NCBI RefSeq assembly: GCF_002929335.1
Contig: NZ_PJIL01000012.1
Coordinates: forward strand, 84,924 to 148,923
Direction of reading: 5' to 3'
Source of the DNA: Arthrobacter sp. Y81
GTDB taxonomy: Bacteria > Actinomycetota > Actinomycetes > Actinomycetales > Micrococcaceae
Length of the DNA: 64,000 nt
Shown: one piece after another, positions 26,395 through 37,594 of the stretch
How the letters are laid out: each line of letters opens with the position of its first letter
Numbering within the stretch: the stretch's first letter is position 1
The notes under the pieces: model-generated
Databases searched by the model: none
Told to the model about the DNA's origin: nothing
What the model saw: only the letters and a program-made list of their open reading frames with translations
Made by a program: the position numbers and the translations under genes

Positions 26395-28364
26395 AGTTTC
26401 GGCAGGCTGCCCGTAGTCGGATGCTCCTGGCCCGGCAGGGGACGTGCGAAAGGCACCTTGGTCCCCAGGACCTGGGCGACGACGTCGTGCGTGATCTGGC
26501 GTCCGGTCAAACCGACGCGTTCCAGCACCTGGGCGCGGGTGCCGTGGTCCAGGAACTCCACCGGCAGCCCCACTTCGTTCAGGGCGGTGTCCACACCGGC
26601 GGCGCGCATTTCCTGGCGGATGCGTGATCCCACACCGCCGGCGCGGACGCCGTCTTCGATGCAGATGACCAGGCGGTGGCGGGCAGCCAGCGCAATGATG
26701 GATTTCCGGACCGGCAGCAGCCAGCGGGGGTCCACCACGGTGGAGCTGATCCCCTGGGCGCCGAGGCGGTTGGAGACGTCCAGGGCGAGTTCGGACATGG
26801 CGCCCACGCTCACGATCAGCACGTCATTTTCGCTGGAGCCTGCAGGACGGCGGGCCAACACATCCACGCCGTCGCTGAGGCGCTCGAGGGCTTCCACTTC
26901 GGCGCCCACGTTCCCCTTGGAATACCGGACAACGCTGGGGGCGTCCCTGATGGCCACAGCTTCGCGGAGTTCTTCACGGAGCCGTGTGGCGTCGCGGGGC
27001 GCGGCCAGGTGGAGGCCCGGAACGATCTGCACCATGGCCATGTCCCACATGCCGTGGTGGCTGGCGCCGTCCGGTCCGGTGACCCCGGCACGGTCCAGCA
27101 CGATGGTGACGCCGGCCCGGTGCAGCGCAACGTCCATCAGCAATTGGTCGAAGGCGCGGTTCAGGAATGTGGCGTAGACGGCAACCACGGGGTGGAGCCC
27201 GCCGAAGGCCATACCGGCGGCGGAGGTCAGCGCGTGCTGCTCGGCAATGCCGACGTCGAAGACGCGTTCCGGGTGCCGTGCCGCGAATTTGTGCAGGCCC
27301 ACAGGAATGAGCATCGCACCGGTGATGCCCACGATGTCCTTGCGCTCATCGGCGATGGCGGCGATCTCGTCGGCGAAGACCGACGTCCAGGACTGGGCGC
27401 CGCCGGCTTCGGTGGGCACGCCGGTTTCGGGATCGATGATGCCCACGGCGTGGAACTGGTCAGCCTCGTGGGCGCGCGCGGGCGCGTAGCCGTGGCCCTT
27501 TTCGGTCATCGCGTGCACGATGACCGGACCGGCGTAGTTCCTGGCAGTGGAGAGTGCGTGCTCCATGGCCTGGAGGTTGTGGCCGTCGACGGGGCCGATG
27601 TACTTCATGCCAAGGTCCTCGAACATGCCCTGGGGCGCCCACCAGTCCTTGATGCCCTTCTTCATGGCATGCAGGCTGCGGTAGGTGAACTGGCCCACCG
27701 GTCCGCCGTTTTGCAGCTTCCGCTTCCACCAGTCCAGGGTTCCCTCGTAGGCCGGGGCTGCGCGGAAGGAATCGATGGTGGGACGCAGTGATGCGAGGTA
27801 GTCTGCAAAGCCGCCGACGGTGGGTGCATAGGACCGGCCGTTGTCATTGACCACGATGACCACGCGCCGGCGCTTGTCCGCGGCGATGTTGTTGATCGCT
27901 TCCCAGGCCATGCCGCCGGTCAGGGCGCCGTCGCCCACCACGGCAATCACATAGCGGTCGCCGTCGCCGGTCAGCTGCCGGGCGCGGGAGATGCCGTCGG
28001 CCCAGGACAGCGAGGAGGATGCGTGGGAGCTTTCCACGATGTCGTGCTCGGACTCGGCCCGGTCCGGGTAACCGGACATTCCGCCTTCCTGGCGGAGGGT
28101 GCTGAAGTCCTGGCGTCCGGTAAGGAGTTTGTGGACATACGACTGGTGTCCGGTATCAAAGACGATGCTGTCGCGGGGAGAGTCAAAAATACGGTGTACG
28201 GCGATGGTCAGTTCCACGACGCCGAGGTTCGGTCCGAGGTGGCCACCCGTCTGCGACACGTTGCCGATCAGGAAACTCCTGACCTCCGTAGCCAGCTGGG
28301 ACAGCTGTTCTTCGGTCAACTTGCTCAGGTCCTGCGGATTCCGGATGGTGTCCAAAATTCCCAA
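26391..28364 (-). CDS. dxs: 1-deoxy-D-xylulose-5-phosphate synthase
   Basis: 657 aa. First enzyme of the methylerythritol phosphate isoprenoid pathway; joins pyruvate and glyceraldehyde 3-phosphate using thiamine diphosphate. The conserved pieces are FDTGHQSYVHKLLTGR, the ThDP motif VVGDGALTGGMAWEAIN, VNDNGRSYAPTVGG and VFDVGIAEQHALTSAAGMA. The start is TTG at 28364 (LGILDTIRNP, read as Met), with GAAGGGGG a few bases upstream; this is the normal N-terminus and the upstream frame is unsupported. Two small genes are translationally coupled downstream. The acnA terminator separates it from acnA. Confidence 0.96.
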   Translation of the reverse strand: MGILDTIRNPQDLSKLTEEQLSQLATEVRSFLIGNVSQTGGHLGPNLGVVELTIAVHRIFDSPRDSIVFDTGHQSYVHKLLTGRQDFSTLRQEGGMSGYPDRAESEHDIVESSHASSSLSWADGISRARQLTGDGDRYVIAVVGDGALTGGMAWEAINNIAADKRRRVVIVVNDNGRSYAPTVGGFADYLASLRPTIDSFRAAPAYEGTLDWWKRKLQNGGPVGQFTYRSLHAMKKGIKDWWAPQGMFEDLGMKYIGPVDGHNLQAMEHALSTARNYAGPVIVHAMTEKGHGYAPARAHEADQFHAVGIIDPETGVPTEAGGAQSWTSVFADEIAAIADERKDIVGITGAMLIPVGLHKFAARHPERVFDVGIAEQHALTSAAGMAFGGLHPVVAVYATFLNRAFDQLLMDVALHRAGVTIVLDRAGVTGPDGASHHGMWDMAMVQIVPGLHLAAPRDATRLREELREAVAIRDAPSVVRYSKGNVGAEVEALERLSDGVDVLARRPAGSSENDVLIVSVGAMSELALDVSNRLGAQGISSTVVDPRWLLPVRKSIIALAARHRLVICIEDGVRAGGVGSRIRQEMRAAGVDTALNEVGLPVEFLDHGTRAQVLERVGLTGRQITHDVVAQVLGTKVPFARPLPGQEHPTTGSLPKL

Positions 28365-28449
28365 CGGGGCCCCCTTCGGGTGGTAGACATGCCTTTTAAC
28401 TCTAACGCCTTGAAGGCTGGACGGGCGCCGGACCCGGGCGGCGCAACGC

Positions 28450-28486
28450 AAAAGCCCCGGCCTGTCAGAGACAGGCCGGGGCTTTT
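28450..28486. terminator. strong bidirectional intrinsic terminator after acnA
   Basis: A perfect 17-bp stem beginning AAAAGCCCCGG with a 3-nt loop. It ends in TTTT on both strands because the A-tract and T-tract mirror each other. It lies 26 bp after the acnA stop and 86 bp upstream of dxs. Confidence 0.92.
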
Positions 28487-28512
28487 GATGGCGCCGGTGT
28501 TGCCCGCTGCCG

Positions 28513-31323
<2,811 letters not shown>

Positions 31324-31375
31324 CGCAGGACTCCTCTCGCAACAGTTTCATCTTTGTCGCGCGGTTGACCGCTTG

Positions 31376-31397
31376 CTAGTTAGGCCATCCTAATTAG
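31376..31397. promoter_or_regulatory. near-perfect 22-bp palindrome upstream of acnA
   Basis: The arms are CTAGTTAGG and CCTAATTAG around CCAT, with 8 of 9 arm positions complementary. It is 53-74 bp before the acnA ATG, where a promoter would be expected. The inner TTAGG/CCTAA resembles the half-sites of DtxR/IdeR iron boxes but the spacing does not fit the 19-bp consensus. It is a probable operator. Confidence 0.5.
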
Positions 31398-31477
31398 TGC
31401 AAGGTCATACAAAAGAGCATGGGGTCAGCCGGGAATCCGGCGCGCGACGTGGGACTACTACGCCCATCCTAGTCACA

Positions 31478-32863
31478 TCAGGGGCGGGGCGTCAGCAACG
31501 CCACTGTCTCCATGTGGTGGGTGTGCGGATACAGGTCGAAGGCCCGCAGCCCGGCAAGTGACCAGCCGCCCTGCTGGAAGTACCCCAGGTCCCGGGCGAA
31601 GGACGCCGGGTCGCAGGACACGTAGGCGATGGCCCGGGGACCTGCCGCCATCAGCTGGCTGACCACTGCCTTGCCCGCGCCTGCCCTCGGCGGGTCGAGC
31701 ACCAGGGCGTCGAAGTTGCGGGGCGTTTGGCGCAGCACGCGTTCCACCCGTCCCTGCACGATCTCCACCTGCGGTGCGCCGTGCAGGTTCTTCCGGGCAT
31801 CCCGGCTGGCGCCGGGGGCGCCCTCGACGGACAGCACGGAACCGGTGACGCCCACGGCGTCGGCCAGCGCGGCCGTGAACAGCCCGGCGCCTGCGTACAG
31901 GTCCGCCACCACCGCGCCCGGTTCCAGGTAGCCGCCGTCGTGAAGGAAGTCCCTGACCGCACCAACGAGCGTGTCCGGTGCGTCCCGGTGGATCTGCCAG
32001 AAGCCCTCCCCTGTGACCCGGTACTCGTGGCCTGCGGCCGACTCCTGCACCCAGGTGCGCCCGCGCAGCTGGAGCGCCTCGCCCTTGGCGGGGTCGAAGC
32101 TGGCCACCGAAACGTCGGCGGGCAGCTGGGCCAGGATGGCGCTGAGGCGCTTCGCGCGCGTGCCCGCGGCCGGAGCCAGCAGCACCAGCGGGCGCGATCC
32201 GTTGGCGGGAGCGGCGACTTCCACGCGGTCAATGCCCTGGAGGTCGATGTCCCACAGCCGGAGGTCGTTGATGCCGGCCACAGCCAGCGGCATCTCGCGG
32301 ACGGCAATAACCTGGTCGGAACGGTGGGCGTGCATGCCCAGCTTGCCGCCCGGCGTTACGGCAAAACTTGCCCTGGTGCGCCAGCCCAGGCCGGGTGCGT
32401 CCGCCGCGCCGGCGGCCGCCGCTTCACCCACCGGTTCAACGATGTTCCCGCGCCCGGCGGGGTCCGTCCACACCGCGGGATGTTCGACGCCGGCCAGCCG
32501 CTTCAGCTGTTCGGCCAGGACTGCAGCCTTGAGGCCCCGCTGGTGCTCGAGGGACACGTGGCCCAGCTCCGCACCACCCACGGGCGCGTGGCCGTGGGAC
32601 CACGACCGCAAGGAGTCCGCCAGGTGCCAGAAATGCGGTACCCGCTCGGGCGAGGCCTCGAGCACTTCCACGACGTCGGCACGCCAGAATTTGGATCCCT
32701 CGCCGGCGTCGGTCAGCCGGATCCGGGCTCTTTCGCCCGGGATGGCGTGGCGGACAAACACCACACGGCCTTCGTGGCGGGCAACGCAATGCCCCCCGTG
32801 GGCTATGGGCCCGATATCCACCACGAGTTCGGCATGGGTGCGGGTCTGGGTCTCGGAGCTCAT
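31478..32863 (-). CDS. TRAM-domain class I SAM-dependent RNA uracil-5-methyltransferase
   Basis: 461 aa. An N-terminal TRAM domain (residues about 10-70: ELVVDIGPIAHGGHCVARHEGRVV) precedes a TrmA/RumA-type methyltransferase. The SAM loop is VVADLYAGAGLFTAALADAVG, the motif IV is DPPRAGAG and the nucleophilic cysteine is about residue 416 in YVSCDPASFARD. In RumA three cysteines (C-x5-C-x2-C) bind an iron-sulfur cluster; here the aligned segment 89-102 reads SHGHAPVGGAELGH, so the cluster is lost. It overlaps the permease gene stop by four bases. The RNA target is unknown. Confidence 0.9.
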   Translation of the reverse strand: MSSETQTRTHAELVVDIGPIAHGGHCVARHEGRVVFVRHAIPGERARIRLTDAGEGSKFWRADVVEVLEASPERVPHFWHLADSLRSWSHGHAPVGGAELGHVSLEHQRGLKAAVLAEQLKRLAGVEHPAVWTDPAGRGNIVEPVGEAAAAGAADAPGLGWRTRASFAVTPGGKLGMHAHRSDQVIAVREMPLAVAGINDLRLWDIDLQGIDRVEVAAPANGSRPLVLLAPAAGTRAKRLSAILAQLPADVSVASFDPAKGEALQLRGRTWVQESAAGHEYRVTGEGFWQIHRDAPDTLVGAVRDFLHDGGYLEPGAVVADLYAGAGLFTAALADAVGVTGSVLSVEGAPGASRDARKNLHGAPQVEIVQGRVERVLRQTPRNFDALVLDPPRAGAGKAVVSQLMAAGPRAIAYVSCDPASFARDLGYFQQGGWSLAGLRAFDLYPHTHHMETVALLTPRP

Positions 32864-34836
32864 TGGATATCCTGCATTTTCTTTGCTTCTTCGGACGATT
32901 TCAGCTGCCAGGGCACACTGGCCACCATGACTCCCGGCTCGAAATGGAGACGGGTCTTGATACGCAGGGCGGTCTGGTTATGGACCAGTTGTTCCCACCA
33001 CTTACCCACGACGTACTCGGGGATGTAGACGACGATGAGGTCGCGGGGCGAATCCCGCCGCATGTTCTTCACATACTCCATGATGGGCGTCACGGTTTCC
33101 CGGTACGGGCTGGCGAGAACGGTGAGCGGCACCGGAATCTCCAGTTTTTCCCAGTCGGCAAGGGTGTGGGCGGTTTCGTCGGAGTTGATGTCCACCGTGA
33201 TGGCGTCGAGCCTCGACGGCCGCGACGCGCGGGCGTAAGCCAGGGCCCGCAGGACGGGCTTGCGGACGTGCGAAACCAGCAGCACGGCATGCACCCGGGA
33301 CGGCAGGGCGCGCGGCGAGGAATCCTCATCCACGGCGAGTTCCTTGGCTACGTTGTCGTAGTGCGCGCGGATGCTCCACATGATGAGGAAAAGCACGAAC
33401 ATCGCCAGCAGGGCGATCCAGGCTCCCTGCTCAAACTTGGTGATCAGGACGATGGTGAGGACCAGGGCGGTCATGCCGAACCCGATCATGTTGATGGTGC
33501 GCGACTTGAGCATCCGGCGGCGAACCGTCTTGTCCCGCGCCAGCTTCAGTTCGCGTCCCCAGTGCCTGACCATGCCGAGCTGGCTTGCCGTGAAGGAAAT
33601 GAAAACGCCCACGATGTAGAGCTGGATGAGCTTGGTGACGTCGGCGTTGAACGCCAGGATGAGCACCAGGGCGCCGGCGGCGAGGGCCAGGACGCCGTTG
33701 CTGAAGGCCAGGCGGTCACCGCGCGTGCGCAGCTGGCGCGGCAGGTAGCCGTCCTGCGCCAGGATGGATCCGAGGACCGGGAAGCCGTTGAAGGCGGTGT
33801 TGGAGGCAAAAACCAGGATCACGCCCGTCGCGGCAACCACGATGTAGAACAGCAGCGAGCCGGGGCCGAAGATGGTCTGGGCTATCTGGCTGATGGCCGG
33901 GCTTTGGATGTAGTCCTCCGGGAGGGGCTGCCCGTTGACCAGGAATTCCGTGGCCGGGTCCAGGACGATGTGCACCTTGGTGGCATTCGCGAGATAGATG
34001 ATGCCGGCCAGCATGGAGGAGGCGATGACGCCGAGCAGGAGCAGGGTGGTTGCCGCGTTCTTGCTCTTGGGTTTCTGGAAGTTCGGGACGCCGTTGCTGA
34101 TGGCTTCCACGCCGGTCAGGGCCGCGGCACCCGAGGAGAACGCCCGGAGCAGCAGGAAGGCGCCGGCCAGCCCCACCAGCCCCTCGTCGAAACCGGCCTG
34201 CGGCACGATCGTGAAGTCTGCGGACGGGGCCTCCCCCAGCTGGCCGGTGACCGCCTGGAAGACGCCGATGGCGGTCATGCCCAGGATGGATGCCATGAAG
34301 ATGTACGAGGGAACGGCGAAGACGCTGCCGGCTTCCTTGATCCCGCGCAGGTTCACGAGAGCCAGGATGACCACGCCCACGGTGGCAATCAGCGCCTGTT
34401 GGCCGTGAAGTGCCGGAACTGCGGTGGTGAGGTACGTCGCGGCCGATGACATCGAGACGGCGACGGTGAGCACGTAGTCCACCAGGAGGGCCGACGCAAC
34501 AGTCAGGCCGGCGTATTTGCCCAGGTTGACGTTGGCTATTTCGTAGTCGCCCCCGCCGGACGGGTAGGCGTGCACGTTCTGGCGGTAGGAGGCCACCACC
34601 GTGAGCAAAACCACCATGACGGCGAGCCCCACCCACGGTGAGAACGCCACCGCACTGACACCTGCCAGGGCCAGGGTCAGCAGGATTTCATCGGGCGCAT
34701 AAGCCACCGAGGACAGCGCGTCTGAGGCGAAAACCGGAAGCGCGATCCGCTTGGGCAACAGCGTGTGGGCCAGCCGGTCGTTCCGGAAGGGCCTCCCCAC
34801 GAGCACCCGCTTCACGGCATTCAATATTGTCAGCAC
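32860..34836 (-). CDS. APC-superfamily permease, KimA-like potassium transporter
   Basis: 658 aa with about 12 membrane helices in the first 480 residues, then a soluble C-terminal domain (residues 500-658). The early segments LPVFASDALSSVAYAPDEIL and YPSGGGDYEIANVNLGKYAG are typical of the KimA/YdaO branch, which takes up K+ with protons in Bacillus and is controlled by c-di-AMP. The divergently transcribed TrkA pair supports potassium transport. An amino acid permease remains possible from fold alone. A coupled RNA methyltransferase follows. Confidence 0.82.
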   Translation of the reverse strand: MLTILNAVKRVLVGRPFRNDRLAHTLLPKRIALPVFASDALSSVAYAPDEILLTLALAGVSAVAFSPWVGLAVMVVLLTVVASYRQNVHAYPSGGGDYEIANVNLGKYAGLTVASALLVDYVLTVAVSMSSAATYLTTAVPALHGQQALIATVGVVILALVNLRGIKEAGSVFAVPSYIFMASILGMTAIGVFQAVTGQLGEAPSADFTIVPQAGFDEGLVGLAGAFLLLRAFSSGAAALTGVEAISNGVPNFQKPKSKNAATTLLLLGVIASSMLAGIIYLANATKVHIVLDPATEFLVNGQPLPEDYIQSPAISQIAQTIFGPGSLLFYIVVAATGVILVFASNTAFNGFPVLGSILAQDGYLPRQLRTRGDRLAFSNGVLALAAGALVLILAFNADVTKLIQLYIVGVFISFTASQLGMVRHWGRELKLARDKTVRRRMLKSRTINMIGFGMTALVLTIVLITKFEQGAWIALLAMFVLFLIMWSIRAHYDNVAKELAVDEDSSPRALPSRVHAVLLVSHVRKPVLRALAYARASRPSRLDAITVDINSDETAHTLADWEKLEIPVPLTVLASPYRETVTPIMEYVKNMRRDSPRDLIVVYIPEYVVGKWWEQLVHNQTALRIKTRLHFEPGVMVASVPWQLKSSEEAKKMQDIQ

Positions 34837-34992
34837 TCCACAAAGCTAGTCTGATTCGGACGCGATGTCATGACGGCCTCCGCACGGTGCCTCCGCGGGC
34901 GCCGGCAGGGATCTGCCGGACGCTGGGCAGGGCGGCCCGGCGGGCCGGTAGAGTCTTACGGAGCAACAGGAAAAATGACTGAGGAGGCACGG

Positions 34993-35664
34993 GTGGCGCA
35001 CTTCGTGATCATGGGTTGTGGGCGCGTGGGAGCAACACTGGCGCACACCCTCGAGGATGCGGGCCATTCGGTGGCCATCATCGACCAGGACGACCGTGCC
35101 TTCCGCAGGCTCCGCACCGGGTTTTCCGGCCGCAAGGTGACGGGGGTGGGGTTCGACCGGGAAACCCTGAAGCAGGCAGGCGTGAGCGAGGCCTATGCTT
35201 TCGCCGCAGTGTCCAGCGGTGACAACTCCAACATCCTGGCCACCCGGGTTGCCCGCGAGACGTTCCACGTCCCCCACGTTGTCGCCAGGATCTATGACCC
35301 CGGCCGGGCCGAAATCTACCAGCGGCTGGGCATTCCCACGGTCGCGGCGGTGCGGTGGAGCGCAGACCAGGTGCTGCGCCGGATTCTGCCCGAACAGCAC
35401 CTCGCCGGGGACTTCCGTGAGCCGTCGGGCCGCCTGGTCCTCGCCGAAATCGACCTCGACCCCTCCTGGGTTGGCCACGCCGTGGCCGAAATCGAGAAGG
35501 TGGCCGGAATCCGGGTTGCCTACCTGACCCGGTTCGGCGAAGGCATGCTGCCCGGGGCCGGTACGTCCTACCAGGAGGGCGACACGGTCCATGCCATGCT
35601 GCGCGTGGACCGAAGCGCCGAAGTCGGCCACATTCTTGCCAAAGAACCCCCCAAGGAGCAGTAA
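34993..35664 (+). CDS. TrkA-family potassium uptake regulator, first of a pair
   Basis: 223 aa from GTG at 34993, preceded by GAGGAGG with seven-base spacing; the upstream frame lacks support. RCK_N domain: FVIMGCGRVGATLAHTLEDAGHSVAIIDQD with a GxGxxG NAD site. RCK_C domain: about residues 135-215 (LVLAEIDLDPSWVGHAVAEIE). Such proteins gate K+ uptake through NAD(H) or c-di-AMP binding. The next TrkA gene starts on the base after its stop. The CeoB/CeoC names are used in mycobacteria for this pair. Confidence 0.92.
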   Translation: MAHFVIMGCGRVGATLAHTLEDAGHSVAIIDQDDRAFRRLRTGFSGRKVTGVGFDRETLKQAGVSEAYAFAAVSSGDNSNILATRVARETFHVPHVVARIYDPGRAEIYQRLGIPTVAAVRWSADQVLRRILPEQHLAGDFREPSGRLVLAEIDLDPSWVGHAVAEIEKVAGIRVAYLTRFGEGMLPGAGTSYQEGDTVHAMLRVDRSAEVGHILAKEPPKEQ

Positions 35665-36432
35665 GTGAAAGTCGTCATCGTCGGGGCAGGCAGCGTCGGT
35701 TCCTCGATCGCCCGTGAGCTCCTCGCCCACAAGCACGAGATCCTGCTGATCGACCTGAAACCGGAAGTCATCGGGCGCAGCGGGCTCCGGGGCGCGCACT
35801 GGCTGGTCGGGGATGCCTGCGAGCTGAGCACGCTCCAGGATGCCAAGCTGGAAGACGCCGAAGTGGTGGTTTCCGCCACGGGAGACGACAAGGTCAACCT
35901 TGTGGTGTCCCTGCTGGCGAAGACCGAGTTCGGCGTCGGCCGCACTGTCGGGCGCGTCAACAACCCGAAGAACGACTGGATGTTCAACGATTCGTGGGGT
36001 GTCGATGTCGCCGTCAACACCCCGCAGCTCATGACCGCCCTGGTTGAGGAAGCGGTGGAAATCGGGGACCTCGTCCGGCTGCTCACCCTGCAGACGGGGG
36101 TTTCGTCCCTCGTGGAGTTCACGGTGCCCCACGACTCGCATGTCATCGGGCTCACCGTGGGAGGCATCGACTGGCCCGAAGACTCCACGCTCGTAGCGAT
36201 CCTCCGGGACCAGGCGCCCATCACGCCCAGCCGGGACGACGTGATCGACGGCGGCGACGAACTGTTTTTCGTCACCACCATCGCCGCTGAAGACGGCCTC
36301 CGGGCGCTGCTGTCCCCCGACCAGCAGCAGGACCACGAACCGGACCGGCAGCACGGATCAGACGACGGGCACCCGGATACCGCCGAACGGCCGGAGCAGC
36401 AGGCTCCGGACGAAGACGGCTTCGACGGCTAG
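35665..36432 (+). CDS. TrkA-family potassium uptake regulator, second of a pair
   Basis: 255 aa from GTG directly after the stop of the first TrkA, with AAGGAG upstream. The NAD site is VVIVGAGSVGSSIARELLAHKHEILLIDL-like (GAGSVG at residues 7-12) and the RCK_C domain is at about 135-215. The last 35 residues are Asp/Glu/Gln/His-rich (QQQDHEPDRQHGSDDG) and look disordered. The 3' end overlaps the convergent DUF3159 gene by four bases. No TrkH-type channel gene is adjacent, so the KimA-like permease or a distant channel is the likely partner. Confidence 0.92.
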   Translation: MKVVIVGAGSVGSSIARELLAHKHEILLIDLKPEVIGRSGLRGAHWLVGDACELSTLQDAKLEDAEVVVSATGDDKVNLVVSLLAKTEFGVGRTVGRVNNPKNDWMFNDSWGVDVAVNTPQLMTALVEEAVEIGDLVRLLTLQTGVSSLVEFTVPHDSHVIGLTVGGIDWPEDSTLVAILRDQAPITPSRDDVIDGGDELFFVTTIAAEDGLRALLSPDQQQDHEPDRQHGSDDGHPDTAERPEQQAPDEDGFDG

Positions 36433-37205
36433 TGTTGTGCCGGCGAACCCGGCTGCGAAGGATCACCCGGCTGCGCTGATGGCGACGGCGGGGCCACAGG
36501 CTTGGTGATGAGCCACGCAACCCAGATGCCCAGGATGTACAGCGGGGCACCCATGATGAGCCGCGTGGTCGCGAGGCCTGCCAGTCCCTGCTCGCCGAGG
36601 AGATACAGGGGCACCTGGACCAGCAGCCGCAGCGCGAGGACGGCCACGATTACCCACGTGCCCAGGCGGTAGGCCCGGACGCGGGCGGGATCCTTGCGCC
36701 ACTCCAGGCCCTCGTTCCGGATGAATCCGAACAGCAGCCCTGCAATGGGCCAGCGGAGCGCGATGGAAATCACCATCCCGGTGATGTAGGCGGCGTTGGT
36801 AAGGAATCCGAGGACATAGAAGTCCTCCGCCTTGCCGGTGGTGTTGGCCAGCCACGCGGAGATGCCGACGCCGGCGATCCCGGCGAGTGCCTGGGTCAGC
36901 GGACGCCGCTGGACCAGCCGGGCCACGGTGAAAGCGGCCGCCGCCGCCAGGGCGGCAATCAGGGAGAGGGGCAGCTCGCGCGTAATGGTGAAGGCCACCA
37001 GGAACATGAGGCCGGGAAGAATGCTCTCGGCGATGCCCTGTACCCCGCCGGCGCTCTTGAGCACGTCGATGCTGCCGTCCTTGGACCGGTGCAGCCCGGC
37101 CTTGACCGCGTAGTCTTCTGCGAAATCGGCCATTGAAGGGGTCTCCGGTGTGGGCCGCGGCTTGGCGGGCCCGGCTTCGGGATCCGGGTTCTCGGACGGC
37201 GTCAT
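36429..37205 (-). CDS. DUF3159 membrane protein
   Basis: 258 aa from the ATG at 37205 (MTPSENPDPEAG) with AGGAGA upstream. Residues 90-245 contain about six hydrophobic helices (SILPGLMFLVAFTITREL, then GVGISAWLANTTGKAEDFYVLG, then FGFIRNEGLEWRKD). This matches DUF3159, an actinobacterial integral membrane family. The N-terminal 70 residues and the C-terminal Pro/Ser tail are soluble. It is last in the dut-DUF3710-OB-DUF3159 operon and overlaps the OB gene stop by four bases. Function unknown. Confidence 0.88.
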   Translation of the reverse strand: MTPSENPDPEAGPAKPRPTPETPSMADFAEDYAVKAGLHRSKDGSIDVLKSAGGVQGIAESILPGLMFLVAFTITRELPLSLIAALAAAAAFTVARLVQRRPLTQALAGIAGVGISAWLANTTGKAEDFYVLGFLTNAAYITGMVISIALRWPIAGLLFGFIRNEGLEWRKDPARVRAYRLGTWVIVAVLALRLLVQVPLYLLGEQGLAGLATTRLIMGAPLYILGIWVAWLITKPVAPPSPSAQPGDPSQPGSPAQH

Positions 37206-37594
37206 TGGTTCTCCTGGCGGGACAGTATTTCGTAGCGGGGATTGAACATGGTGGGAAGGCCGTCGCGGAACGTCAGCATGCCTTCCAGCCGAAGCTCGCA
37301 GCCGGGATCCACGCCGGAAACCCGCCGGCGGCCGAGCCACACGACCCGCAGCCGGTCGCGGCGGCCCGGTCCCCCGGGTTTCCGCGCCGTCGGCGGCTCC
37401 GCGGCGGCCGGGACGAAGCCCACCTTGCCTCGCGGGACATCGTGGTCCGTGACGATCGCGGTGAACGAGGCCACCTGCGTGGCCGGAACGTAGGTCACGG
37501 ATTCAATAAAGCCACGGCACAGCACACGTCCACGGTCCGGCAATCCACTGATGGAGAGTTCGGGCTGCGGAAATTCGCCGGCCGGGTCAGCCAA
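37202..37594 (-). CDS. OB-fold nucleic-acid-binding-like protein
   Basis: 130 aa. The only plausible start that keeps the whole domain is a TTG at 37594, inside the last 8 bp of DUF3710, with GGAG upstream. The sequence has the OB pattern: strands LSISGLPDRGRVLCRGFIESVTYVP, ASFTAIVTDHD, RLRVVWLGRRRVSGVDPGCELRLEG and MLTFRDGLPTMFNPRYEIL. This resembles RecG-type OB wedge domains. It is a small stand-alone protein, between DUF3710 and DUF3159 in actinobacteria. A role in DNA or RNA binding is inference. Confidence 0.8.
   Translation of the reverse strand: MADPAGEFPQPELSISGLPDRGRVLCRGFIESVTYVPATQVASFTAIVTDHDVPRGKVGFVPAAAEPPTARKPGGPGRRDRLRVVWLGRRRVSGVDPGCELRLEGMLTFRDGLPTMFNPRYEILSRQENQ

Noticed and set aside
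34846..36354. 502-codon open frame on minus across the TrkA pair
   Set aside because: Antisense shadow; the plus strand carries two NAD-binding RCK proteins with ribosome sites.
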